NCBI GenBank assembly: GCA_002493625.1
Contig: DKZK01000012.1
Span: forward strand, 1 to 42,310
Direction of reading: 5' to 3'
Source: Lachnospiraceae bacterium UBA7076
GTDB lineage: Bacteria; Bacillota; Clostridia; Lachnospirales; Lachnospiraceae
DNA: 42,310 nucleotides
Each line of letters opens with the position of its first letter. Within the stretch, counting starts at the first letter, position 1. The notes under the pieces were generated by a model that did no database searches, was not told where the DNA came from, and worked only from the letters and a program-made list of their open reading frames with translations. Shown one piece after another: positions 7,412 through 14,699 of the stretch. The position numbers were made by a program, and so were the translations under genes.

Positions 7412-7923
7412 GACGGCTCATCCTCTTTCTTTTCAATAGCGTTCCTGATGATGCAGGCGATAAAAACTACTATGAATAATGCTCCGACTGCAACATTTGA
7501 GCATTTTTCCGTAATCACCCCATCTTCCATGATTTCTCCATCCATAATCTGATTTACGGCTATAACAATGTTCGCTACTCCCATAATCGCAAGTGAAATG
7601 AGTAATGTTCTTCGATTTTCATTTATGGGAAAATATCCGTCATTCAGTATACAATATACCACATATACAGCTACACCAAGGCACAAGCCTATTATCGCTT
7701 CAGCCGACCGGGTCATAAATTGTTTTTCAACTGCCTCTGATACAAGTGCAACTACCGAAAAATATAATATAGTGGAGAAAAATGCATATTTATATCCTAT
7801 TCCCCTGACTATCTGCTGTCTCTCGTCATATCGTTTTCCTTCCTTTTTCTTAAGGCATATCATAAGACAAAAAAATATGGCAAAAACAACTCCCAGAAAA
7901 AAGCTGAATGTATGACTATGCAT
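7408..7923 (-). CDS. Four-helix membrane protein, first gene of the ABC operon
   Basis: The 171-residue protein has hydrophobic helices near residues 6-24, 45-65, 75-95, 105-125 and 140-160. A conserved-looking cytoplasmic motif KKEGKRYDERQ follows the first helix. Proteins with this layout (DUF2178/DUF3796-like) are often encoded directly before small XRE regulators in Firmicutes, and their function is unknown. The AAGGGAAAGGGG ribosome binding site and a TTGACA/TATTAT promoter 84 bp upstream mark it as the first gene. The XRE gene overlaps its end. Confidence 0.7.
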   Translation of the reverse strand: MHSHTFSFFLGVVFAIFFCLMICLKKKEGKRYDERQQIVRGIGYKYAFFSTILYFSVVALVSEAVEKQFMTRSAEAIIGLCLGVAVYVVYCILNDGYFPINENRRTLLISLAIMGVANIVIAVNQIMDGEIMEDGVITEKCSNVAVGALFIVVFIACIIRNAIEKKEDEPS

Positions 7924-8006
7924 ATTATAACCCCTTTCCCTTAAACATCAGCTATTTTATATCTGCTTTCGGCAAATGTTCCAAAACTGATATATCTTGT
8001 AGGGCT

Positions 8007-8035
8007 ATAATACTTCCATTTTTATTCAATGTCAA
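8007..8035 (-). promoter_or_regulatory. Promoter of the membrane protein-XRE-NatAB operon
   Basis: On the minus strand TTGACA (8035-8030) and TATTAT (8012-8007) are separated by 17 bp. The leader to the first gene is about 77 nt and holds no clear hairpin. A run of 13 T residues (8053-8065, plus strand) lies just upstream. Confidence 0.8.
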
Positions 8036-8084
8036 GTATTTTTTACATAATGTTTTTTTTTTTTTACATTTTGTCATGTAATAT

Positions 8085-8969
8085 TTATTTCCTGCCGTTT
8101 TCTAATCTTATACTTTCCCTATGCACCGTAACAACCTGTATAAGCCATATAAGCATTACAAACGCTATTGGGAGAAGTCCGGTATGGAATGCAAAATCAC
8201 ATATTATTCCCACAACCCATAAAACCATGCATGTTGTACTGGATACAACAAACGCCTTGTATCCCGCTTTATATTGAATAAGCTGCTGCAGCTCATCGGA
8301 GCTTTCCTCCCATTTTCTTCTGAAATTACTGTCAAATATGCTCCCTTTCTTTTCAGGATTCATTATCTTCAACATATTTATCATTTTCTTCTGCGCAGCA
8401 AGTACAATTATAAAGCATGTGACAAAATCAAACATAATCGTGGCAAATAATATATTTTCATGCAGCTTTGGCAGCTCGCATTTTACAAAATAATGAGCAT
8501 GCGCCGCAAATAAAAACATTCCCACAATAAGCGTCACGCTTGAAAAAATCGCAGGACCGTTAAGCTTATTCTCAATATCATCCAGAATATCCTCGTCCTC
8601 TCCATCCCATGCGCTAATACGTCTGTACTGCCTGTTTATTGTTCCGAAAATGATAATCGTCATAACTATATTAAATATAAGAAAAAGCGTCGGAATCGCA
8701 TAAGCAGCAATCACGTTCAAATTCTCCATGATTTTTTTGACGGTTTCCGTATGCTCATCCACGATTTTCGTCATTTTCCCAAAGAAAGCACCTACCAAGG
8801 TACTAATAACAAGTACAATTATAAATGGCTTAAAATATTTTTTGTCATCCTTTTTATTCTGTTCCTCAGCCTCTTTTATCTTGATATTCACTTCTTTTTT
8901 CTCTATAAATTTATCATTCGTGCTTTCCTCAACTTCTTCCATCTTTTTATCAGTATTCATGTCCTTCAT
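8085..8969 (-). CDS. DUF3169-like membrane protein
   Basis: The 294-residue protein starts with a highly charged cytoplasmic region (residues 1-46, rich in Lys and Glu) and has about six membrane helices in pairs (48-65, 88-110, 140-160, 172-192, 232-252, 255-275). The cytoplasmic loop with RRISAWDGEDEDILDDIE resembles the DUF3169 family, which is commonly encoded next to XRE regulators. No enzymatic motif is visible. The start overlaps the end of the XRE gene by 4 bp (ATGA), so the two are translationally coupled. I see no strong terminator after it. Confidence 0.7.
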   Translation of the reverse strand: MKDMNTDKKMEEVEESTNDKFIEKKEVNIKIKEAEEQNKKDDKKYFKPFIIVLVISTLVGAFFGKMTKIVDEHTETVKKIMENLNVIAAYAIPTLFLIFNIVMTIIIFGTINRQYRRISAWDGEDEDILDDIENKLNGPAIFSSVTLIVGMFLFAAHAHYFVKCELPKLHENILFATIMFDFVTCFIIVLAAQKKMINMLKIMNPEKKGSIFDSNFRRKWEESSDELQQLIQYKAGYKAFVVSSTTCMVLWVVGIICDFAFHTGLLPIAFVMLIWLIQVVTVHRESIRLENGRK

Positions 8970-9175
8970 GTTTCATCCTCCCTGTACTCAAATATATCCT
9001 CAACAGAGGCATTACAAACCTTTGCTATTTTAAGCGCAAGTGTGACGGACGGTGAGTAATCTCCCCGTTCTATCTGGCTTATGGTTTGCCTTGAGGTGTC
9101 CACAAGCGCACCCATCTGCTGTTGGTTCACACCAAGACGCGCCCTGTATTCCTTCAGATGATTGTATAGCGGCAT
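8966..9175 (-). CDS. XRE-family HTH regulator paired with the DUF3169-like protein
   Basis: A 69-residue Cro/CI-type regulator. The helix-turn-helix spans about residues 14-45 (QQQMGALVDTSRQTISQIERG is the core). The start at 9175 is chosen because GGGAGGAG lies 9 nt upstream; an upstream in-frame ATG has no ribosome binding site. Two palindromes between the promoter and the gene (9221-9232, 9242-9259) are probable binding sites, so autoregulation is likely. It overlaps the downstream membrane-protein gene by 4 bp. Confidence 0.85.
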   Translation of the reverse strand: MPLYNHLKEYRARLGVNQQQMGALVDTSRQTISQIERGDYSPSVTLALKIAKVCNASVEDIFEYREDET

Positions 9176-9220
9176 ACAGTCTGTCTCCTCCCTGAACAAA
9201 TGAAGCATTATAAAATCATT

Positions 9221-9259
9221 TGATAATTATCATTTTCATTTTGACAAGTTTTCTTGTCA
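9221..9259. promoter_or_regulatory. Two operator-like palindromes upstream of the XRE gene
   Basis: TGATAATTATCA (9221-9232) is a perfect 12-bp palindrome. TGACAAG-TTTT-CTTGTCA (9242-9259) is a perfect 7-bp inverted repeat with a 4-bp centre. The second begins exactly at the predicted transcription start of the promoter at 9266-9294, an ideal position for repression by the encoded XRE protein. Confidence 0.65.
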
Positions 9260-9265
9260 TTTGTA

Positions 9266-9294
9266 AGTATACATATGACAGGGCAGGTTGTCAA
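9266..9294 (-). promoter_or_regulatory. Promoter of the XRE-DUF3169 operon
   Basis: On the minus strand a perfect TTGACA (9294-9289) and TATACT (9271-9266) are separated by 17 bp. A second TATAAT at 9212-9207, without a good -35, could be an internal start. Confidence 0.8.
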
Positions 9295-9313
9295 TAGAAC
9301 TGTGGAAAAAGCA

Positions 9314-9353
9314 TAAAAAAAGAAAGGACTGTCGCACTAAGGCACAGCCCTTT
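9314..9353 (-). terminator. Terminator after the Cthe_2159-like lipoprotein gene
   Basis: On the minus strand AAAGGGCTGT (9353-9344) pairs with ACAGTCCTTT (9332-9323) over 10 bp with one G-U pair, then a C and seven T residues follow. It lies 50 bp beyond the lipoprotein stop and just before the XRE promoter. Confidence 0.88.
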
Positions 9354-9402
9354 GTATATCAATAAACTTATGAAATCAATTTCAATTCTCGCCATCCGAT
9401 TG

Positions 9403-11043
9403 TCAGTTACTCCAGTTATCCGGCATCTGCGGTGGCTCTCCGTTTGGCATGTTTCCGTCCGGCATCTGCGGCGGCTCTCCATTTGGCTGTCCATGTCCCG
9501 GCATCATACCGCCTCCCATGCCTGATGCGCCTGCAAGCAATGTGTCCATTGTTATATCCTCGCTGTAGGTTCCTGCGGTAAGCGTATACGTCTCACCCTC
9601 CTTTATGTCAGGCGAGCTTACTATAACCGAGCTGTATTTTTTCTCCGCTGTAAGGGAAACAATTTCCTTTCCTGCTGCATCCTTAATGCATATATCTGTT
9701 CCCGCCTGTTGCGCGCCAACTAATACCAGCATAGTACCCTGCTCAGCCTCAGTGAAGTTTTCTGCCATTCCCGATGAACCGTACATTACAACCGTTCCGC
9801 CTGTTACCTTTGCCGTTGTTCCGTAGTCAAGAGCTCCATCGCCATCATTTACGGGACCTGCCACATAAATTGTGCCACCTGATATTTCAAGGCTTCCGTT
9901 GCTGTCTATGCCATCGCCCTCCGCATTTATGTTTATGGTGCCTCCCGATATAATTATGGCAGCGCCGCTGTCCGTATCAAAAAATCCACCATTGTTGGCA
10001 AATGCATTGTCAGAAGATGCACTGTCAGAAGATGCGCCGGCAGCATTTATTCCGTCGTCACTTGAGACAATATTTATGGTTCCTCCTTCTATCTCTACAA
10101 CCCTTGCCTCAATACCCTCATAACACGTCGGTATGTCAATGGTTCCGCCTGCCACCTTAATGTTTATAGTACCGTGTATTCCGTCGTCACCTGCATTTAT
10201 ATTAAAGCTTCCGTTTTCGATATATACAAAGCCTGTGGAGCTGTCATCAGAATCATCCGCATGTATTCCGTCCTCCTCCACGTTTATTTCATATGCCCCG
10301 TCGGCAATTCTGACACTGTCATTTGCAGCAAGCCCATGCTGTTTTGCCGTGATATGATAATCGCCATCTGCTATGACAAGGTCATCCTTTGATACGATGC
10401 CATGTCCCACAGGTGATGTTATATTTAATGCTCCGCTTCCGTTAAGGGTAAGGTCATCCTTTGAAAATATAACCGCATCAATGTTGTTGTCATCTATAGC
10501 CGTATAGCTTTCCCCGCTGCTAAGCTTGTTCACGCTTCCTGCAGCAAGGGTGACAAATACCTTGTCTGCCTGACGGACATAGATTGCGGCGGAGGTGTTG
10601 CTGTGTATCGTCACTCCATCCAACACAAGCTGGACTTTGTCCGTTTTGTCACTGTCAACGATTATCATTCCATCAGACAATGAGCCCGTAATATGATAAA
10701 CGCCCTCCTTGTTTATTGTTATCGTGCTTCCCTCCACATGTACATTTTTTGATGTACTTGTGCTGCCGCTGTCAGACAGGACAATTTCCTCCGCCTTGTC
10801 ATAAGCAGGGTTTAAGTCCCTGTCCGTAAACATATCAGATGTGTCAAGCAGTGAAGCGGTGCTTTCCATATTCTGATTGTTGTTAAATTTGCCGTTTATG
10901 CTGTGATTACCATTGTTGTTGATGGCTTCCTGCGTGTTTTTGTTATCATTATTTTCCGATGCGTTTTGATTCGACTTATTGCCGCATGCAGTCAGGGATG
11001 CCGCAAAAAGGCATAAACAGATAATGTATTTGATTTTTTTCAT
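9403..11043 (-). CDS. Carbohydrate-binding lipoprotein of the Cthe_2159 type (DUF4353)
   Basis: A 546-residue secreted protein. The N-terminus is a lipoprotein signal with lipobox LTAC (cleavage before Cys near residue 19), followed by an Asn-rich linker. Residues about 80-480 form a parallel beta-helix of short repeats (GDDGIHGTINI, GDGIDSNGSLEISGG, EGGTINIVSSDDGIN), rich in Asp/Gly turns likely to bind calcium. Cthe_2159-family proteins bind acidic polysaccharide. The last 60 residues are Pro/Met/Gly-rich with a 39-bp repeat (9422-9499). The start at 11043 has GGAGGG 5 nt upstream; a longer frame lacks a site. It is the last gene of the VTC-DUF4956 operon, a known association in Firmicutes, and a terminator follows. 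Confidence 0.88.
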   Translation of the reverse strand: MKKIKYIICLCLFAASLTACGNKSNQNASENNDNKNTQEAINNNGNHSINGKFNNNQNMESTASLLDTSDMFTDRDLNPAYDKAEEIVLSDSGSTSTSKNVHVEGSTITINKEGVYHITGSLSDGMIIVDSDKTDKVQLVLDGVTIHSNTSAAIYVRQADKVFVTLAAGSVNKLSSGESYTAIDDNNIDAVIFSKDDLTLNGSGALNITSPVGHGIVSKDDLVIADGDYHITAKQHGLAANDSVRIADGAYEINVEEDGIHADDSDDSSTGFVYIENGSFNINAGDDGIHGTINIKVAGGTIDIPTCYEGIEARVVEIEGGTINIVSSDDGINAAGASSDSASSDNAFANNGGFFDTDSGAAIIISGGTININAEGDGIDSNGSLEISGGTIYVAGPVNDGDGALDYGTTAKVTGGTVVMYGSSGMAENFTEAEQGTMLVLVGAQQAGTDICIKDAAGKEIVSLTAEKKYSSVIVSSPDIKEGETYTLTAGTYSEDITMDTLLAGASGMGGGMMPGHGQPNGEPPQMPDGNMPNGEPPQMPDNWSN

Positions 11044-11147
11044 ATTTTCCCTCCAATCCAGCTTCGTCTTCGCCATATGTTCCAATTTACTTTGTAAATC
11101 GGGAACTCATGGACTGACCGTATCCCAACGGATTTATCACTGAACAT
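11040..11147 (-). CDS. Candidate 35-residue peptide coupled to both neighbours
   Basis: A small frame fills the whole gap between the DUF4956 gene and the lipoprotein gene. Its ATG (11147) comes one base after the DUF4956 stop and has GGAG 7 nt upstream. Its TGA overlaps the lipoprotein ATG (ATGA). The predicted peptide is basic and tryptophan-rich (WRRRSWIGG near the end) with no obvious membrane helix. The coupling at both ends argues for translation, but a chance frame of this length is quite possible and no family is recognised. It could simply act to carry ribosomes to the next start. Confidence 0.35.
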   Translation of the reverse strand: MFSDKSVGIRSVHEFPIYKVNWNIWRRRSWIGGKI

Positions 11148-11148
11148 A

Positions 11149-11844
11149 CTACAGCTCCGCAATTAAGCTTTCCTGTCTCGACATTGCAATTTCAAGGTTA
11201 CCGTTCCTGCATCTTAAAAGGTCTATCATTTCCTTGTCCCGACGGGCATCCTTTAACGTCAGGTTATATGTAAGCTTAAAAAGGCTTCCCATATTTGTGG
11301 TCTTAACATTTACAAGCTCCCACTCTGATGCAAAGTCAGAAAGCACATCAGAAAACACCTCCGTGTAATCCAGATCCTCAGGAATTGTAATTCTTAATGT
11401 TTTCCTTTTTTCATTCTTTTTTCCCGCGCCAAAATCAAAGGCGCTGTAAATCATGCTTACCAGACCTACCACCAAAGTAAATAAAAATGCGTAGCCTATA
11501 TATCCCATACCAAGCATAAGCCCTGCACCCATGGCAAGAAAAAGCATTCCTATCTCCTCCGCAGTTCCCGGCGCGGAACGAAAACGCACAAGACTGAAGG
11601 CTCCGGCTACCGCAACTCCTGCGCCCACATTTCCGTTTACCATCATAATGACAACACATACAACCGCAGGCAGCAGCGCCAGCGTAAAAATAAAGCTTTT
11701 GGTGTATGTTTTCCTGTACATGTACATAAAAGCAAGGACAAGTCCCACAAGAAGCGAAGCAAAAAGACAGACGAGAAAATCCTTTACCTCAATTGTGTTT
11801 GTTGTTGCATCCCCATTGAAAATACCTTCAAAAATGTTACGCAT
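11149..11844 (-). CDS. DUF4956 membrane protein
   Basis: The 231-residue protein has four membrane helices (about residues 25-43, 50-68, 74-90, 100-135) and a soluble C-terminal ferredoxin-like half (about 150-231). The conserved segment SLVRFRSAPGTAEEIGMLF between helices is the hallmark of DUF4956. The family is encoded with VTC-domain polymerases and CotH-type kinases. Its role is unknown; a channel or partner that moves the polymer or its precursor across the membrane is a reasonable inference. GGAGGG precedes the ATG, which overlaps the end of the VTC gene by 8 bp. Confidence 0.88.
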   Translation of the reverse strand: MRNIFEGIFNGDATTNTIEVKDFLVCLFASLLVGLVLAFMYMYRKTYTKSFIFTLALLPAVVCVVIMMVNGNVGAGVAVAGAFSLVRFRSAPGTAEEIGMLFLAMGAGLMLGMGYIGYAFLFTLVVGLVSMIYSAFDFGAGKKNEKRKTLRITIPEDLDYTEVFSDVLSDFASEWELVNVKTTNMGSLFKLTYNLTLKDARRDKEMIDLLRCRNGNLEIAMSRQESLIAEL

Positions 11845-12673
11845 ATTTTTTTATCCCTCCGTTCATACATATGGCTCCCTTTAAACTGCCCACTGCCGCT
11901 TTCGCAAAACTCACCATCTCATTTTTGCACATGGCTTTTTGATAAAATGTTCCATATTTTGAAAAGGATGTCGGATAAATTTTTTCATCTGTGAGAAGCC
12001 TTGTCATCCATAGGGGAATAGCCCCTGCCGTTTTTAGCTCCATAAGAAAAAATCCCTCATCCAGAAGTTTCATTCCGCCTATATCGCCATTCAGTCTGAG
12101 TTCATCATCTCTTGCCAGAATATTTTCATCAAAGGTAACCCTGAAATCACTGCCGTCCGTGGCGTAATAAGCCTCTCTGTCATATGATAAAAATACTGCG
12201 GGATGAAGATTTTCATAATGTCCCGTAAAATAATCTATTTCCTTGCAAATCTGTGCGCTTATGGCATCTATGTTCCAGTTTTTCTGCTCACGACAGCCTT
12301 CTTTACAGCTAAGCTTCTGCTCAAGTATGCCGGTTCCCTCATCAAGCCATCTGTCCACCTGAAACTTCTGCATTTCGATACGCCTTTTATATACAATGCT
12401 TTCAAACTTTTTCTTTATCTCAACAAAAACATCATCCTCAGCTTCGGGCTTTTTATAGCTTCTTATCCTCAGCTTTTCCTTATAGCAGGGCTTTTCTATG
12501 GAACGTCTTGCCAGCAGGAAGCTGTCGGTATCCATATAGAGATTTCTTATTGTCGTTCTCCCGTAATCGTCAAGTCTCATATACGGCTCCATGGCGCTTA
12601 CAATTTTTTCCTTCCGGCTTTCCGTAATAAGGTATTTAATTTCATATCTCTTAAAAAAATTCTGATAATTCAT
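11837..12673 (-). CDS. VTC-domain polyphosphate polymerase-like protein
   Basis: A 278-residue VTC domain (polyphosphate polymerase, CYTH-like tunnel fold). The opening FKRYEIKYLI holds the ExK-type motif, followed by basic residues lining the tunnel (TTIRNLYMDTD, KLRIRSYKK, VFVEIKKKF, YKRRIEM) and the C-terminal acidic LMELKT. The yeast Vtc4 homologue makes polyphosphate from ATP; bacterial versions beside DUF4956 are less well studied. The start at 12673 is preferred because AAAGGAG lies 8 nt away; a longer frame has no suitable spacing. First gene of the VTC-DUF4956-(small peptide)-lipoprotein operon. A TATAAT at 12735-12730 is the only promoter hint. Confidence 0.87.
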   Translation of the reverse strand: MNYQNFFKRYEIKYLITESRKEKIVSAMEPYMRLDDYGRTTIRNLYMDTDSFLLARRSIEKPCYKEKLRIRSYKKPEAEDDVFVEIKKKFESIVYKRRIEMQKFQVDRWLDEGTGILEQKLSCKEGCREQKNWNIDAISAQICKEIDYFTGHYENLHPAVFLSYDREAYYATDGSDFRVTFDENILARDDELRLNGDIGGMKLLDEGFFLMELKTAGAIPLWMTRLLTDEKIYPTSFSKYGTFYQKAMCKNEMVSFAKAAVGSLKGAICMNGGIKKYA

Positions 12674-12869
12674 ATGCATTACTCCTTTAATGTTCAAAAA
12701 TACAATTCAATACCGCTGTATGTTTATTTATTATAGGAGTAAAATTTATCCAAAATGCGAAAAAAGAATGTTTAAAATGTGAACTAAACAGAGACTTATT
12801 AAATGATGTAACGATAGATTTAAAATCAAGACAGACAATAAGAAATGCAAAGGATTTTTGACCGTCGTT

Positions 12870-13766
12870 TTATTCCCAACAGTTTTTCTTTGCGCTCCAA
12901 TTTTTATCAAGTACAGAGTTGTTTATAACTGCCCGTATCGGTAGTGCAAGAAAAGTATTTATGGTTTGGATTACGTTGCTGTAATCTTCTGTTTTCGTAT
13001 CGATTTTACGAACAAACGCTTTCCATTTTTTCTGCATAGAATCATTGTCGGCAAAATCAATTATTTGTTCAAATTGTTCCATGGTGAAATTGCGTTCACG
13101 GTTTGTAAATGTTTTCCTCAGTGCTTCGGTTAAAACAGCACCATTAAAATCAAATTTATTAGCAAGGTAATAAATATCGTAATAATCCTTCATTCTGCTT
13201 GAAAATTCCATAAGGCTGAGGATAGCATCCATCTTTTCTGCGATAGTTGTTTCAATAGAATATGTATTTATAAACGGTGCTTCAAAATCAGCAAGCTGTG
13301 TCGGAATTTTTCGTTTTTTCTGTTCAGGCACAATAATATCGCCTACACCAAAATCAATACTAAAGGGAGTCTTTGTATTTTTGATGCACGCAACGAGTGA
13401 AACACCAATACCAGAATATTTTTTTGCAAGGGCAATTGGTGCAATATCTTTAATCTCAAATGTTATAAAATCATTGCCCGAAGATGTGTTTATAATTTCT
13501 TTAACAACTGTTTTCACTTGTTCGGGTATGTTTGGTATTTGTTTTAGAAGAAAATCAACATCTACGGTAACCCGGCTGTCAAAATCGGTAAGCGAATATA
13601 AAAACAGTCCTCCTTTTAAAACAAGGTTTTCCGCATATTTTGATTTTTCCAATCTTCTCAAAAATTCTTCTTGGCAAAATAGTTGCAGGCAAAGCTGATA
13701 ACTTCTGCCACTATCTTTCGCTTTATTTTTTAATCGTGCAAGTACGGACGCAGCAATATCAGCCAT
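12870..13766 (-). CDS. abiEii: AbiEii-type nucleotidyltransferase toxin
   Basis: A 298-residue toxin of a type IV (AbiE) toxin-antitoxin system. All four family motifs are intact: KGG at 51-53, the metal-binding pair D69/D71 (TVDVDFLL), EK at 177-178 (AEKMDAIL), and KDYYD at 193-197. AbiEii proteins are DNA polymerase beta-type nucleotidyltransferases that cause reversible growth arrest and phage abortive infection; MenT relatives modify tRNA 3' ends. It overlaps the antitoxin gene by 8 bp. The pair is more AT-rich than its neighbours, fitting horizontal transfer. No integrase is seen nearby. Confidence 0.92.
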   Translation of the reverse strand: MADIAASVLARLKNKAKDSGRSYQLCLQLFCQEEFLRRLEKSKYAENLVLKGGLFLYSLTDFDSRVTVDVDFLLKQIPNIPEQVKTVVKEIINTSSGNDFITFEIKDIAPIALAKKYSGIGVSLVACIKNTKTPFSIDFGVGDIIVPEQKKRKIPTQLADFEAPFINTYSIETTIAEKMDAILSLMEFSSRMKDYYDIYYLANKFDFNGAVLTEALRKTFTNRERNFTMEQFEQIIDFADNDSMQKKWKAFVRKIDTKTEDYSNVIQTINTFLALPIRAVINNSVLDKNWSAKKNCWE

Positions 13767-14364
13767 TGAGCAATACCTCCATAATTTCGGTGACTTTTTT
13801 ATAAACCTTCAGTTTCTTCGCATATGCCGAAAGATTGTTTAGATTTTTGTTATCATCTTTTGCATAAGCGTTTAAAGCCTTATTGAATGTTTCATTATCG
13901 ATTTTGTTTCGGTGTTTAAATAAATCGCAAATGGTTCTTTCACGGTCATAAGTGGCAAACGTAACACCACTCTCGGTAATCTCTGTTTTACCAATTTCAT
14001 AAAGATTTTCTGTAACATAGTAAACTTTCATCGGAACAGGACAAGCGTCTATTGCTTTGCGAGATGTTGCACGAGGAATAGCTACCGTTCTGACACGAGG
14101 TGTAAAATCACTATAACCGTAATAAAACAAAGCCGATTCCATACAGACAACAGATTTTGGAATAACAGAAGCAATGATTTGTTCATCAGTCAAATCGTGT
14201 GATGCAGCCAACTGATAATATCCCTGTCTTAATCTTTGAATGTATCCGTCTGCATATAGTTTTTTTATGCTCTGCCTTGAAGCACCTGCATCTACCATAT
14301 CTGCTACTTTTGCAATTCCGTTTTTACTCTCAATAACTTTTGTTATAATTTCTTTTGAGTTCAA
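13759..14364 (-). CDS. abiEi: AbiEi-type antitoxin
   Basis: A 201-residue antitoxin with an N-terminal winged helix (about residues 1-55: GIAKVADMVDAGASRQSIK, then YIQRLRQGYYQLA) and a C-terminal domain needed to neutralise the toxin. AbiEi represses its own promoter and antagonises AbiEii, in the studied cases without stable binding. The start is a TTG at 14364, chosen because GGAGG is 10 nt upstream; longer ATG-started frames would add an unlikely hydrophobic extension lacking a site. A TTGATA/TATACT promoter at 14425-14454 precedes it. First gene of the pair. Confidence 0.9.
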   Translation of the reverse strand: MNSKEIITKVIESKNGIAKVADMVDAGASRQSIKKLYADGYIQRLRQGYYQLAASHDLTDEQIIASVIPKSVVCMESALFYYGYSDFTPRVRTVAIPRATSRKAIDACPVPMKVYYVTENLYEIGKTEITESGVTFATYDRERTICDLFKHRNKIDNETFNKALNAYAKDDNKNLNNLSAYAKKLKVYKKVTEIMEVLLNG

Positions 14365-14424
14365 TATAATCTGACCTCCATATCCAAAAGGAAACACATT
14401 CGCCCAGTTTGTATGACTTTTAGT

Positions 14425-14454
14425 AGTATAGCATAAGACTATAATTATTATCAA
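14425..14454 (-). promoter_or_regulatory. Promoter of the abiE operon
   Basis: On the minus strand TTGATA (14454-14449), an 18-bp spacer and TATACT (14430-14425) with an extended TGC before it. TAGGG-ATTA-CCCTA at 14468-14481 just upstream is an inverted repeat that could be an AbiEi site. Confidence 0.7.
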
Positions 14455-14554
14455 TACCAAAAGGTTTTAGGGATTACCCTAGTCTAAAAAATATTGTCCA
14501 TTTTACAGAAAAAGTCAGCAACTAAAAGTGAGGAGTACGGCTCTATTAAACTAC

Positions 14555-14636
14555 ACACAATTTTTTCATCGATTGCGTACTTTACTATAGCATATCCAAC
14601 TTTTCCAGAAAGTCAACTTAGTAAAGTACACAATTT
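14555..14636. promoter_or_regulatory. Paired inverted repeats around a possible orphan promoter
   Basis: GTACTTTACTA (14577-14587) and TAGTAAAGTAC (14619-14629) are perfect 11-bp inverted copies 31 bp apart. Each is next to ACACAATTT (14555-14563 and 14628-14636). Between them on the minus strand lies an extended -10 TGC-TATAGT (14592-14584) with TTGACT at 14616-14611, 21 bp away, which is too far for a standard pair. No real gene follows before the abiE promoter. Confidence 0.45.
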
Positions 14637-14699
14637 CGATAAAACAAGTCTTTCTATTCTTTTCAAAATTATGCAAAACAATTAAAGATGTATTTCCGG

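Noticed and set aside
8053..8065. T13 run as a terminator
   Set aside because: It is a T run on the plus strand only, whereas the neighbouring genes are on the minus strand, where it is poly-A.
12691..12864. Plus-strand open frame between the VTC and AbiE genes
   Set aside because: It runs stop to stop for 57 codons without any ATG, GTG or TTG start and no recognisable domain. At most it is a gene remnant.
14494..14685. Plus-strand frame of about 63 codons next to abiE
   Set aside because: No ribosome binding site, low complexity, and it overlaps the inverted-repeat region. It looks like chance.
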